DNA of 64,000 bases from Salvelinus alpinus (Eukaryota; Chordata; Actinopteri; Salmoniformes; Salmonidae). The stretch is taken from assembly GCF_045679555.1 (NCBI RefSeq), contig NC_092100.1, positions 36,232,106-36,296,105 on the forward strand. Reading direction: 5' to 3'. Positions within the stretch are counted from its first letter, which is position 1; each line of letters begins with the position of its first letter. This document shows, one piece after another, positions 1-46,239 of this stretch. A model generated the notes under the pieces. It made no database searches, was not told the DNA's origin, and saw only the letters and a program-made list of their open reading frames with translations. Both the position numbers and the translations under genes were made by a program.

Positions 1-630
1 TAGCGGCTTGGGTCATTTTTAATATCAAGGAATATTTAAATTTCTCTGTTCATAGGAGTAACAACATGAATTTCTGCATGAGGCAGAAATAATGCGGTGC
101 GACTCGAGTTTCGCCATCAGCTGGAAGACAGTGTCCCTTTTTGGTCAGTGTCAGTGGAGGAAAGGGAGAGCGGAGGGATGTTGAGAGACGGACCCTCAGT
201 CTGCTGCTCCCTCCCTGAGACTGACCATCAGATGCAGCCACCATCAGCCCAGTAAAATAAAAAGCAAATTATTTAAATGTATGTTCACTCAGCTGTGCCT
301 CACAAGTAATAGAACAATGTATCTATTACCGGTGTGATCATATAGCCTAACTCAAGATTTGAAATATAATTTTAAAAAATGTCCTGAATGACAATGCATT
401 GGCAGGTAAATTCAAGCAAAGCCAGTATGCGGTGATAATGTATTGGGCCTACAGCTTACTGCACCAACCTCATTGCAACAGAACTGTTTTAATTGGTTAA
501 TGTTGCATAGGCTTACATTTTTTAAGTCATGTTAATAAAAAAATCAGAGCGGTAGATCTCGGCATGCATTTTGACTCAGAAAGTGATCTTGACTCAGAAA
601 AGGTTGGTGACCACTGATTTAGAACGAAAG

Positions 631-720
631 ACTGGGTCGTGTCCATAGAAACAGAACAAAAAGACTGAACGACTGGGTCGCGTCCATAGAAACAGAACAA
701 AAAGACTGAACAACTGGGTC
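631..720. repeat. 41-bp direct tandem repeat, about 2.2 copies
   Basis: The block starting ACTGGGTCG recurs at 631, 672 and 713. The full units differ by one or two bases. Confidence 0.8.
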
Positions 721-883
721 GCATCTCTGGCAACCGAACCAATAGAACGAACGACCAGCCGGCTTGTTTAGCAACCCTAGATTTGTTTTGGGACTATATC
801 TTGTGGAAGGAAGAAAAGTATGAATAAATTCATCATTTTAATGAAAATCATTATTTGATTTTGTTGGTACCGTTGTATAAAAG

Positions 884-993
884 TGATAATGCCCGAGAAG
901 CCGGTGTTTGGAGGATATATTGGCACGGTTTGCCAGGCCTAATAACACCAGTGCCAATATATCCTCCAAACACCAGCTTCTCGGGCATTATCA
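884..993. repeat. Fold-back inverted repeat, arms about 43 bp
   Basis: The arm starting TGATAATGCCCGAGAAG at 884 is almost perfectly inverted at the right end (CTTCTCGGGCATTATCA, ending 993). About 22 bases separate the arms. The arms contain GGAGGATATATTGGCAC. Confidence 0.85.
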
Positions 994-1085
994 CATAAAT
1001 AAACACTAGTCATGCTTTAACGTGTGGGTGTGTGTGTGCATGTGTCCATGTGTGTGTGTGTGTGTGTGCTTGTGTGTGTTCTCAC

Positions 1086-37126
<36,041 letters not shown>

Positions 37127-37220
37127 GACCAGAGAGAGATAGCGCAAAGGAGAGCGATATTGAGATTATCGAGTGTAGTCTAGGGGAGAGGTAAATTTCT
37201 CCTCTCTTCTCCTTTGATTT

Positions 37221-37541
37221 TTATTCCTCCATTAGTCCCTCCCTTCGTTGTAACGTTACTCTTCTGTTTTTAAACCTCTTCTGTTTCTGTGAGAGATGAT
37301 CGGGTGTAGAGAAGAGACTATTCCATTCAAAAGGAAAAAAGCAAGAGAGAGACAGGAAAAAAAGAGATATGATGATCAGATGTAGAGGTACACCTTCCAG
37401 TCTTCCCGTGATTAGATTCTCCTCTTCTCCCTTGCGGCCACCGATACGGCTGTGCTGCTGATTGCGGCTGCTGATGACAGTTTTCAGATCCAGATGCGAC
37501 GCAAAGCGAGTTGGGCGGGGGCGTGTGGCGTCATCACACAT
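37221..37541 (-). other. Upstream open reading frame in iqsec3 5' UTR
   Basis: An ATG at 37541 opens a frame of 106 codons that stops at 37221, 94 bases before the iqsec3 start. It is in a different frame and has no recognisable domain (basic, then a Leu/Phe-rich stretch). It counts only if transcription starts above 37541. Confidence 0.35.
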
Positions 37542-37560
37542 GAATGCGCACGCGCGCACA
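37500..37560 (-). promoter_or_regulatory. GC-rich candidate core promoter of iqsec3
   Basis: About 400 bases above the iqsec3 start codon lies a CpG-rich block. It has an NRF1-like palindrome (TGCGCACGCGCGCA, 37545-37558), a CRE-like half site (GCGTCA, 37528-37533) and an Sp1-type box (GGGCGGGG, 37513-37520). No TATA box is evident. Position and composition suggest a TATA-less promoter; the start site itself is inferred. Confidence 0.5.
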
Positions 37561-37689
37561 CTCTCTGTATCTATGAGTTATTTACTGTATTTAAGAATTA
37601 TGCAACACATGCTCTGTCTGTGGACTATAGCCCTTCACACACGCAAGCACTCACGCCCCCCCCACCCCCCCACCCACACACACCCACAC

Positions 37690-37950
37690 ATACACACAGA
37701 GAGAGAACCCATATTTATGTTTATTTATTTTCCCTTTATTTTCTCTTAACTATTTGCACATCATAACACTGTACATAGCCATAATATGACATTTCAAATG
37801 TGTCTATTCCTTTGAAACTTGTAAGTGTAATGTTTACTATTCATTCTTGATTGTTTATTTCACTTTTGTTTATTATCTATTTCACTTACTTTGGCAATGG
37901 AAACATATGTTTCCCATGCCAATAAAGCCCTTTGAATTGAATTGAGAGAG
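37690..37950 (+). mobile_element. LINE family E, 3' end
   Basis: Contains CATTTCAAATGTGTCTATTC, TTGGCAATGGAAACATATGT and the 3' end GCCAATAAAGCCCTTTGAAT TGAATTGAG. The same end occurs inverted at 47975-48140 and 54935-55030. Confidence 0.8.
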
Positions 37951-38577
37951 AGCGAGAGAGAGAGAAAGATCTGTATGTGGTTGTTTGCAGCTGTGTCTGT
38001 CTCTAGGTCATCATTGGAAGGCCTAATGGTTCAAATAGGTCATCTGGACAAAGTTGTAAAATAAAGGCTGAATGAAACCAAGCTGGTGTTTGTAATCCAG
38101 TGCTATGTTGTTGCTATGGTAGCCAAGAACTGACTGTTGCCATGGTTACCCCCTACTGACTGCGCTGTTGCCATGCGGCTGCTTGATTACAGTCATGTAT
38201 GTGTGTGTTTGACCTGTCTCCTATCCGTTTGCTCATGATAATAATATTTCAGGTATGTGTGTGATGGGGAGTTGGGAGAGCGAAAGAAAATCCTGTATCC
38301 CTGATAGTTTCCATGGTGCAGCAGGAGACAAGATGAAAGATGAAAGGAGCACTTCTCTGTGATATAACACACACATACCCACGTGCCTATTCCCTTGCCA
38401 ATCTGCCCTGCAATAATTATCTGTGGCCCAGTCACTATCAACCCACACACATCCCATTTCTGGCAACAATGTAGTACACTAACAAATTGCTGTAAATTTA
38501 CAGCAAAGCTTGAACAGTTAGCTACTGTAATTCTATATTACAGTACAGTACTGTAAAGAGCAACACTTTATAGGAAC

Positions 38578-38981
38578 TGTAACAATTCTCATCCTCTTCG
38601 TCTGAGGAGTATGAAGGATCGGACCAATATGCAGCGTGGTAAGTGTTCGTCATATTTTAATAATAAACTGAACACTACAAAATACAAAAATTACAAAGTG
38701 AATGAAAACTAAAACTGAAACAGTCCTGAATGGTGACACAAACCCAGGAAACAACCACCCACAAACAAAAGTGGGAAAACAGGCTACCTAAATATGTCTC
38801 CCAATCAGAGACAACGATAGACAGCTGCCTCTGATTGGGGACCACACCAGGCCAAACACACAGAAACAGAAAACCTAGACCTACAACATAGAATACCCAG
38901 ACATAGAATACCCACCCACATCACACCCTGACCAAACTAAAAATAGAAACATACAAAGCAATCTACGGTCAGGGTGTGACA
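38578..38981 (-). mobile_element. Solo LTR, 404 bp, 5-bp target duplication
   Basis: Minus-strand start TGTCACACCCTGACCGTAG, end GAGAATTGTTACA. GGAAC on both sides (38573-38577, 38982-38986). It has landed inside a palindromic AATTGCTGTAAATTTACAGC MITE-like sequence (38480-39080). Confidence 0.92.
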
Positions 38982-39194
38982 GGAACTCAATGGCATTCTG
39001 CTAAATTGTATTGTAATAAAATTACAGCAATTGCTAACAGTGAATAAGTAATTATGTATTACAGCATACCAATTAATATTTTTTATTATATATCAATTGC
39101 ATTTGTAGAGGCATTAACAAAGGCTACTAAACTGGCAGTGAATACAGGACAAAACAAATCAAAAGGACATGGCTAAACACTCAACCACTATATA

Positions 39195-40050
39195 CTATCA
39201 CGTTCCAGGTATGACCCAGGTGCAGACCCAGAGGCAGGCAGTGGTCAATAATCCAGAGAGGATGTAAAGCACCGGAACAGCAGGCGAGCTCAGGGTCAGG
39301 TCAGGCAGAGGTCGGTAATCCAGAGAAGAGGCAAAGGTACAGGACGGCAGGCAGGAATGGTCTAAACTGGGAAACTAGAAAACAGGGACTATAGCAAAGA
39401 CAGGAGCAAGGGAAATGCTGGTAGGTTTGAACGAACAAAATGAACTGGCCCAGACAGACAGAAAACACAGGTATAAGCACACGGGGAAGATGGGCGATAC
39501 CTGGAGGGGGGTGGAGACAAGCACAAGGACAGTGTGGTGGTTCATTTCTTTACTATCAAATGAGGAGAGACAAACTTATCACAAGTCAGAGTCATACTTA
39601 AACTAAATCTATAATAATAAGAGCTTTGCAATAGCAATGACTTGTCAACGATTCACCATTTCTAATGATCCGTTGAGAGTGTCAAGACAAAAGTACAAAG
39701 GTCTTTTATAGCCAAGATACACCCCTTTCATCCTACATGACGAACAACAGATACATAGAATGTGTCACAAGGTTAAGACTCCAAACTAGAACCATCTCTC
39801 CCTGGTACGGTATATAGCAGAAACATTTACTCATGTTCTCTGGAATGCTCTTTAGGTTTTATCACCCAAAGACATCGTAAATCTCCTCTGTCAGTGTTAT
39901 CTCATAGACGCCCATCCTCAGTAGAACACACACACAATAGTTAACAGAATACTCTATTCTGTCGAATAAAACAACCATTATAATGCAATACAAGCATTAT
40001 AACATAATTTTGCAATTTCCATGACAACAGGTGAAACAGATCAGGGCGGG
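39195..40050. repeat. Unclassified repeat interrupted by a solo LTR
   Basis: GACCCAGGTGCAGACCCAGA, GTCGGTAATCCAGAGAAGAG and GACAAGCACAAGGACA at left, GGTGAAACAGATCAGGGCGG at right. This is a salmonid repeat split at ACAG. Identity otherwise unknown. Confidence 0.55.
39533..40026 (-). mobile_element. Solo LTR, 494 bp, 4-bp target duplication
   Basis: Plus-strand boundaries TGTGGTGGTTCATTTC and TTTCCATGACA. ACAG on both sides (39529-39532, 40027-40030). A 4-bp duplication and the size suggest a different family from the 5-bp LTRs. The orientation is a guess from a TGTCATGG start. Confidence 0.75.
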
Positions 40051-40171
40051 ACAATATACTGTTTATTTGTTAAATATATTTGTTACACCCATTAGTGAGA
40101 ATGCTGTACCCCACAGAATACAGTACATACCATATTTTGTTTATATTTGTTCTGTAAATCTACAGTAACTT

Positions 40172-41203
40172 ACTGGCTCCCAGTCTCAAGCTTCAGTGAT
40201 TTTTGCAGTTCGTTCCAGTCATTAGCAGCAGAGAACTGGAAGGAGAGGCGACCCAAGGAGTAATTGGCTTTGGGGGTGACCAGTGAGAAATACCTGCTGG
40301 AGCGCGTGTTACGAGTGGGTGCTGCTATGGTGACCAGTGAGCTGAGATAAGGCGGGGCTTTACCTAGCAGAGACTCGTAGATAACCTGGAGCCAGTGGGT
40401 TTGGCGACAAATATGAAGCGTGGGCCAGCCAACGAGAGCGTACAGGTCGCAGTGGTGTGTAGTATATGGTGCTTTGGTGACAAAACAGATGGCACTGTGA
40501 TAGACTGCATCCAATTTGTTGAGTAGAGTGTTGGAGGCTATTTTGTAGATGACATCGCCGAATCGAGGATCGGTAGGATGGTCAGTTTTACGAGGGTATG
40601 TTTGGCAGCATGAGTGAAGGATGCTTTGTTGCGAAATAGGAAGCTGATTCTAGATTTAATTTTGGATTGGAGATGCTTAATGTGAGTCTGGAAGGAGAGT
40701 TTACAGTCTAGCCAGACCCCTAGGTATTTGTAGTTGTCCACATATTCTAAGTCAGAACCGTCCAGAGTAGTGATGTTGGACGGGCGGGCAGGTGTGGGCA
40801 GCGATCGGTTGAAGAGCATGCATTTAGTTTTACTTGCATTTAAGAGCAGTTGGAGGCCACGGAAGGAGAGTTGTATGGCATTGAAGCTCGTCTGGAGGTA
40901 GTTAACACAGTGTCCAAAGAGGGGCCAGAAGTATACAGAATGGTGTCGTCTGTGTAGAGGTGGATCAGATAATCACCAGCAGCAAGAGCGACATCATTGA
41001 TGTATACAGAGAAGAGAGTCGGCCCGAGAATTGAACCCTGTGGCACCCCCATAGAGACTGCCAGAGGTCCGGACAACAGGCCCTCCGATTTGACACACTG
41101 AACTCTATCTGAGAAGTAGTTGGTGAACCAGGTGAGGCAGTCATTTGAGAAACCAAGGCTGTTGAGTCTGCCGATAAGAATGTGGTGATTGACAGAGTCG
41201 AAA
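40172..41203 (-). mobile_element. LINE family C fragment, RT region
   Basis: Reads SVNHHILIGRLNSLGFSNDC, VSMGVPQGSILGPTLFSVYI, LIHLYTDDTILYTS (catalytic box, A to T), TTLDGSDLEYVDNYKYLGVW and FQFSAANDWNELQKSL. It is broken by a frameshift between 40819 and 40840 and lacks both ends. At 41203 it joins a Tc1 fragment directly. Confidence 0.88.
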
Positions 41204-41503
41204 CATCTCACAGCAAGAACTGGCAAGTCTGGTGCAGTCCATGAGGAGGAGACGCACTGCAGTACTCAATGCAGCTGGTGGCCACACCAGATACTGACTC
41301 TTACTTTTGATTTTGACCCCCCCTTTGTTCAGGGACACATTATTCTGTTTCTGTTAGTCACATGTCTGTGGAACTTGTTCAGTTTATGTCTCAGTTGTTG
41401 AATCTTGTTATGTTCATACAAATATTTACACATGTTAAGTTTACTGAAGATAAATGCAGTTGACAGTGAGAGGATGTTTCTTTTTTTGCTGAGTTTACAA
41501 GAG
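41204..41503 (+). mobile_element. Tc1-like element, 3' half
   Basis: Runs from ACATCTCACAGCAAGAACTG to the terminus GATGTTTCTTTTTTTGCTGA. It is the same family as 60745-62224 but in opposite orientation. The left half is lost at the LINE junction. Confidence 0.85.
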
Positions 41504-42054
41504 GTCATAGCTTTCACCTGAATTGTCTATGTCATGGAAAGAGCAGGTGTTCTTAATTGTCCACAGTGTATAAGCGGTGTACAGCCTTACCTATGTGGTA
41601 TCAGCCTACTCAGTGACACCCACAAATATTAGCGTCATAGCTCTTATTGCAGGACTTGACTGTGGGAAATCACCTCCCCACTCAGTCTATTGTGGGTATT
41701 GAATATTAATATTGGACTGTAAAACCTAACCTACAGAACATTCCAACCTTGTTTAACATTATCTAGTCTAAATACGGCATTAATCCTCTTTGTATCCGAA
41801 TGAATAAGTTTCAACAGGTGACATGTATTTTGAAGGCGATCCGCAAATTCTATTATTATGGCTTATCGTTATTGTGGCTGTAGTTTCATGCTGAGAGACA
41901 CAGAGGGTCGTTGTTGTGTTTTAGCGGAGAATAATAAACAAGCAACTATCAGATAGGCCAACAAGTGATATATGTTTCAGTAAGATTGGATTTTTAGCAT
42001 TTATAGCAATGGTTATCAACTGTACTGCAGGGATGGATCGGAAGTCCCAGAAAA

Positions 42055-45000
42055 GTGAGGTTGTGGTGGCAGATGCAGAGTGGTATTTGCAGTATTTTGT
42101 TCTTTTATGTGTTATTTCTTACATCGGTACCCCAGGTAATCTTAGGTTTCATTACATACAGTCGGGAGGAACTACTGAATATACGATTAATGTCAACTCA
42201 TCATCGTTCCTACCAGGAATATGACTTTCCCGAAACGGATCCAGTGTTTTGCCTTCCACCCAATACAATGGATCTGATCCCAGCCGGCGACCCTGTGCGA
42301 CGCCGAAAAAGGGGCAAACGAGGCGGTCTCGTGGTCAGGCTTCGGAGACGGGCACATCGCGCTCCACTCCCTAGCATACTACTCGCCAATGTCCAGTCTC
42401 TTGACAATAAGGTTGATGAAATCCGAGCACGGGTAGCATTCCAGAGAGACATCAGGGATTGCAACGTGCTCTGCTTCACGGAAACATGGCTAACTCAAGG
42501 GACGCTAACGGAGTCGGTGCAGCCAGCTGGTTTCTTCATGCATCGCGCCGACAGAAACAAACATCTTTCCGGTAAGAAGAGGGGCGGGGGGGTATGCCTT
42601 ATGATTAACGAGAAGTGGTGTGATCATCATAACAACACACAGGAACTCAAGTCATTCTGTTCACCTGATCTAGAACTCCTCACAATCAAATGTCGACCGC
42701 ATTATCTACCAAGGGAATTCTCTTCAATCATAATCACAGCCGTATATATTCCCCCCCAAGCAGACACATCGATGGCCCTGAACGAACTTTATCTGACTCT
42801 TTGTAAACTGGAAACCACACACCCTGAGGCTGCATTCATCGTAGCTGGGGATTTTAACAAGGCTAATCTAAAAACAAAACTCCCTAAATTCTATCAGCAT
42901 ATCGATTGTGCTACCAGGGCTGGAAAAACCCTAGATCATTGTTATACTAATTTCCGCGACGCATATAAGGCCCTCCCCCGCCCCCCTTTCGGAAAAGCTG
43001 ACCACGACTCCATTTTGTTGATTCCAGCCTACAAACAGAAACTCAAACAACAAGCTCCCGCGCTCAGGTCTGTTCAACGCTGGTCCGACCAATCTGAATC
43101 CACGCTTCAAGACTGCTTCGATCACGCGGATTGGAATATGTTCCGCATCGCGTCCAACAACAATATTGACGAATATGCTGATTCGGTGAGCGAGTTCATT
43201 AGGAAGTGCATTGACGATGTCGTACCCACAGCAACGATTAAAACATTCCCAAACCAGAAACCGTGGATTGACGGCAGCATTCGCGTGAAACTGAAAGCGC
43301 GAACCACTGCTTTTAACCAGGGCAAGGTGACCGGAAGCATGACCGAATACAAACAGTGTAGCTATTCTCTCCGCAAGGCAATCAAACAGGCTAAGTCCCA
43401 GTACAGAGACAAAATCGAGTCGCAATTCAACAGCTCAGACACAAGAGGTATGTGGCAGGGTCTACAGTCAATCACGGATTACAAAAAGAAAACCAGCCCC
43501 GTCGCGGACCAGGATGTCTTGCTCCCAGACAGGCTAAACAACTTTTTTGCCCGCTTTGAGGACAATACAGTGCCACTGACACGGCCCCCTACCAAAACCT
43601 GCGGGCTCTCCTTCACTGCAGCCGAGGTGAGTAAAACATTTAAACGTGTTAACCCTCGCAAGGCTGCAGGCCCAGACGGCATTCCCAGCCGCGTCCTCAG
43701 AGCATGCGCAGACCAGCTGGCTGGTGTGTTTACGGACATATTCAATCAATCCTTATCCCAGTCTGCTGTTCCCACATGCTTCAAGAGGGCCACCATTGTT
43801 CCTGTTCCCAAGAAAGCTAAGGTAACTGAGCTAAACGACTACCGCCCCGTAGCACTCACTTCCGTCATCATGAAGTGCTTTGAGAGACTAGTCAAGGACC
43901 ATATCACCTCCACCCTACCGGACACCCTAGACCCACTCCAATTTGCTTACCGACCCAATAGGTCCACAGGCGACGCAATCGCAACCACACTGCACACTGC
44001 CCTAACCCATCTGGACAAGAGGAATACCCATGTGAGAATGCTGTTCATCGATTACAGCTCAGCATTCAACACCATAGTACCCTCCAAACTCGTCATCAAG
44101 CTCGAGACCCTGGGTCTCGACCCCGCCCTGTGCAACTGGGTCCTGGACTTCCTGACGGGCCGCCCCCAGGTGGTGAGGGTAGGTAACAACATCTCCACCC
44201 CGCTGATCCTCAACACTGGGGCCCCACAAGGGTGCGTTCTGAGCCCTCTCCTGTACTCCCTGTTCACCCACGACTGCGTGGCCATGCACGCCTCCAACTC
44301 AATCATCAAGTTTGCGGATGACACTACAGTGGTAGGCTTGATTACCAACAACGACGAGACGGCCTACAGGGAGGAGGTGAGGGCCCTCGGAGTGTGGTGT
44401 CAGGAAAATAACCTCACACTCAACGTCAACAAAACAAAGGAGATGATTGTGGACTTCAGGAAACAGCAGAGGGAGCACCCCCCTATCCACATCGACGGGT
44501 CAGTAGTGGAGAAGGTGGAAAGTTTTAAGTTCCTCGGTGTACACATCACGGACAAACTGAATTGGTCCACCCACACAGACAGCGTTGTGAAGAAGGCGCA
44601 GCAGCGCCTCTTCAACCTCAGGAGGCTGAAGAAATTCGGCTTGTCACCAAAAGCACTCACAAACTTCTACAGATGCACAATCGAGAGCATCCTGTCGGGC
44701 TGTATCACCGCCTGGTACGGCAACTGCTCCGCCCACAACCGTAAGGCTCTCCAGAGGGTAGTGAGGTCTGCAGAACGCATCACCGGGGGCAAACTACCTG
44801 CCCTCCAGGACACCTACACCACCCGATGTCACAGGAAGGCCATAAAGATCATCAAGGACAACAACCACCCAAGCCACTGCCTGTTCACCCCGCTATCATC
44901 CAGAAGGCGAGGTCAGTACAGGTGCATCAAAGCAGGGACCGAGAGACTGAAAAACAGCTTCTATCTCAAGGCCATCAGACTGTTAAACAGCCACCACTAA
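42055..45000 (+). CDS. LINE A ORF2: endonuclease and reverse transcriptase
   Basis: 981 codons without a stop. The first 12 codons come from the flanking relic, so the true ORF begins inside (candidate Met codons near 42190 and 42268). AP-type endonuclease blocks: LLANVQSLDNKVDEI, CFTETWL, AVYIPPQ, IVAGDFNKANL, ADHDSILLIP. RT blocks: [103 protein letters not shown] (catalytic FADD), VESFKFLGVHITDKLNWS. C-terminus NSFYLKAIRLLNSHH. All catalytic residues seem kept. Jockey/CR1-type architecture; clade not settled. Confidence 0.93.
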   Translation: MRLWWQMQSGICSILFFYVLFLTSVPQVILGFITYSREELLNIRLMSTHHRSYQEYDFPETDPVFCLPPNTMDLIPAGDPVRRRKRGKRGGLVVRLRRRAHRAPLPSILLANVQSLDNKVDEIRARVAFQRDIRDCNVLCFTETWLTQGTLTESVQPAGFFMHRADRNKHLSGKKRGGGVCLMINEKWCDHHNNTQELKSFCSPDLELLTIKCRPHYLPREFSSIIITAVYIPPQADTSMALNELYLTLCKLETTHPEAAFIVAGDFNKANLKTKLPKFYQHIDCATRAGKTLDHCYTNFRDAYKALPRPPFGKADHDSILLIPAYKQKLKQQAPALRSVQRWSDQSESTLQDCFDHADWNMFRIASNNNIDEYADSVSEFIRKCIDDVVPTATIKTFPNQKPWIDGSIRVKLKARTTAFNQGKVTGSMTEYKQCSYSLRKAIKQAKSQYRDKIESQFNSSDTRGMWQGLQSITDYKKKTSPVADQDVLLPDRLNNFFARFEDNTVPLTRPPTKTCGLSFTAAEVSKTFKRVNPRKAAGPDGIPSRVLRACADQLAGVFTDIFNQSLSQSAVPTCFKRATIVPVPKKAKVTELNDYRPVALTSVIMKCFERLVKDHITSTLPDTLDPLQFAYRPNRSTGDAIATTLHTALTHLDKRNTHVRMLFIDYSSAFNTIVPSKLVIKLETLGLDPALCNWVLDFLTGRPQVVRVGNNISTPLILNTGAPQGCVLSPLLYSLFTHDCVAMHASNSIIKFADDTTVVGLITNNDETAYREEVRALGVWCQENNLTLNVNKTKEMIVDFRKQQREHPPIHIDGSVVEKVESFKFLGVHITDKLNWSTHTDSVVKKAQQRLFNLRRLKKFGLSPKALTNFYRCTIESILSGCITAWYGNCSAHNRKALQRVVRSAERITGGKLPALQDTYTTRCHRKAIKIIKDNNHPSHCLFTPLSSRRRGQYRCIKAGTERLKNSFYLKAIRLLNSHH

Positions 45001-45532
45001 CATTTAGCGGCCGCTGCCAACATACTGACTCAACTCCAACCACTTTAAAAATGGGAATTGATGGAAATTATGTAAAAATGTACCACTAGCCACTTTAAAC
45101 AATGCCACTTAATATAATGTTTACATACCCTACATTACCCATCTCATATGTATATACTGTACTCTATATCATCTACTGCATCTTGCCATCTTTATGTAAT
45201 ACATGTACCACTAGCCACTTTAAACTATGCCACTTTATGTTTACATACCCTACAGTACTCATCTCATATGTATATACCGTACTCTATACCATCTACTGCA
45301 TCTGCCATGCCGTTCTGTACCACCACTCATTCATATATCTTTATGTACATATTCTTTATCCCTTTACACTTGTGTGTGTGTGTAAGGTAGTAGTTGTGGA
45401 ATTGTTAGGTTAGATTACTTGTTGGTTATTACTGCATTGTCGGAACTAGAAGCACAAGCATTTCGCTACACTCGCATTAACATCTGCTAACCATGTGTAT
45501 GTGACTAATAAAATTTGATTTGATTTGATTTG
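42090..45532 (+). mobile_element. LINE family A, nearly complete ORF2 copy
   Basis: 3443 bp inserted into the gag-like relic. 3' UTR CATTTCGCTACACTCGCATT ... GTGACTAATAAAATTTG, tail of ATTTG units. The target ends ATTTG too, so the junction is seamless and no target duplication is seen. Probably 5'-truncated, because no ORF1 or 5' UTR is recognised. Confidence 0.92.
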
Positions 45533-46239
45533 GGTGTGCGAGACTTGACATCAGAAGAGTTACAGGGTGTGTTAAGTGGTGGTGTCCCATCCTTTCAGGT
45601 TGTTGGCATGAGGCAGGGCTAAATATTTTTAAATAGTGTAGTATGATGGTGTTATTTTTATTTTGAATTTTTGCGAGTGTAATATTAGAGGGTAGGTTAT
45701 TTGTTTATTTATTTTTTCAAGCAAAGTATAAGCGAGTTGTACTCCAGTCTAGTAGGTGGCGGTAATGTAACATATTGGATGTCAACCGACGTTAACCCTA
45801 ATCGAAGAAGAAGAAAGAACTCTCTGCGACCGTGTACACACTATATGCTGTCAGTGGTCAGGTAAGACCAATGAAACATACATTAACTTAATTATATCAT
45901 CGATCATAAGAAAGCTTAGTGATTATTTTAATAATTTGTGAGTGTCAGTCTGCCGAGATATGGGTCCACGGCCCTGGGGATGTAGCTGGGTAGCGTCTCT
46001 GCCGAGAGCGGGCATGATATGAGAAGCTCTCTGGTGTAAGTGTTTTCGTAGTGGAGAAATTCATGTAGACAGGATTTACATGGTCTGCTGCACATTACTA
46101 ATTAGCTAACTGGACAATGCTAACGTGACCTAGCTAGCTTGCTAAGAATGCTAACGTTGTCATATAATATGGGACCTCAACATAAAGATGAGCTGCCAAG
46201 GCTGTTGCTTCACTCCCAAGTTAGTTATCTGTATATATA

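Larger units (their letters stand above)
1..1085. other. iqsec3 intron 10 part; short repeats only
   Basis: No coding exon is visible. It holds AT-rich sequence, a 41-bp unit repeated about 2.5 times at 631-720, an inverted repeat at 884-993 and a short TG run at 1024-1080. Confidence 0.6.
41940..45830 (+). pseudogene. Gag-like ORF1 relic, copy 2, split by LINE A
   Basis: Left part 41940-42089 reads SVRLDF-type sequence then FIAMVINCTAGMDRKSQKSE with VVVADAE. The right part resumes at 45533 (LTSEELQGVLSGGVPSF), followed by a 3' UTR with AGTAGGTGGCGGTAATGTAA and an AGAAGAAGAA tail. The insertion is described separately. Confidence 0.75.

Noticed and set aside
50..244. Possible further iqsec3 exon at the left edge
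   Set aside because: The minus-strand frame shows no PH-domain residues and lacks good splice sites.
42055..42100. Start codon at 42055 as the true LINE A start
   Set aside because: It lies in the flanking gag-like relic; the LINE itself begins near 42090, so the first residues are a chance fusion.
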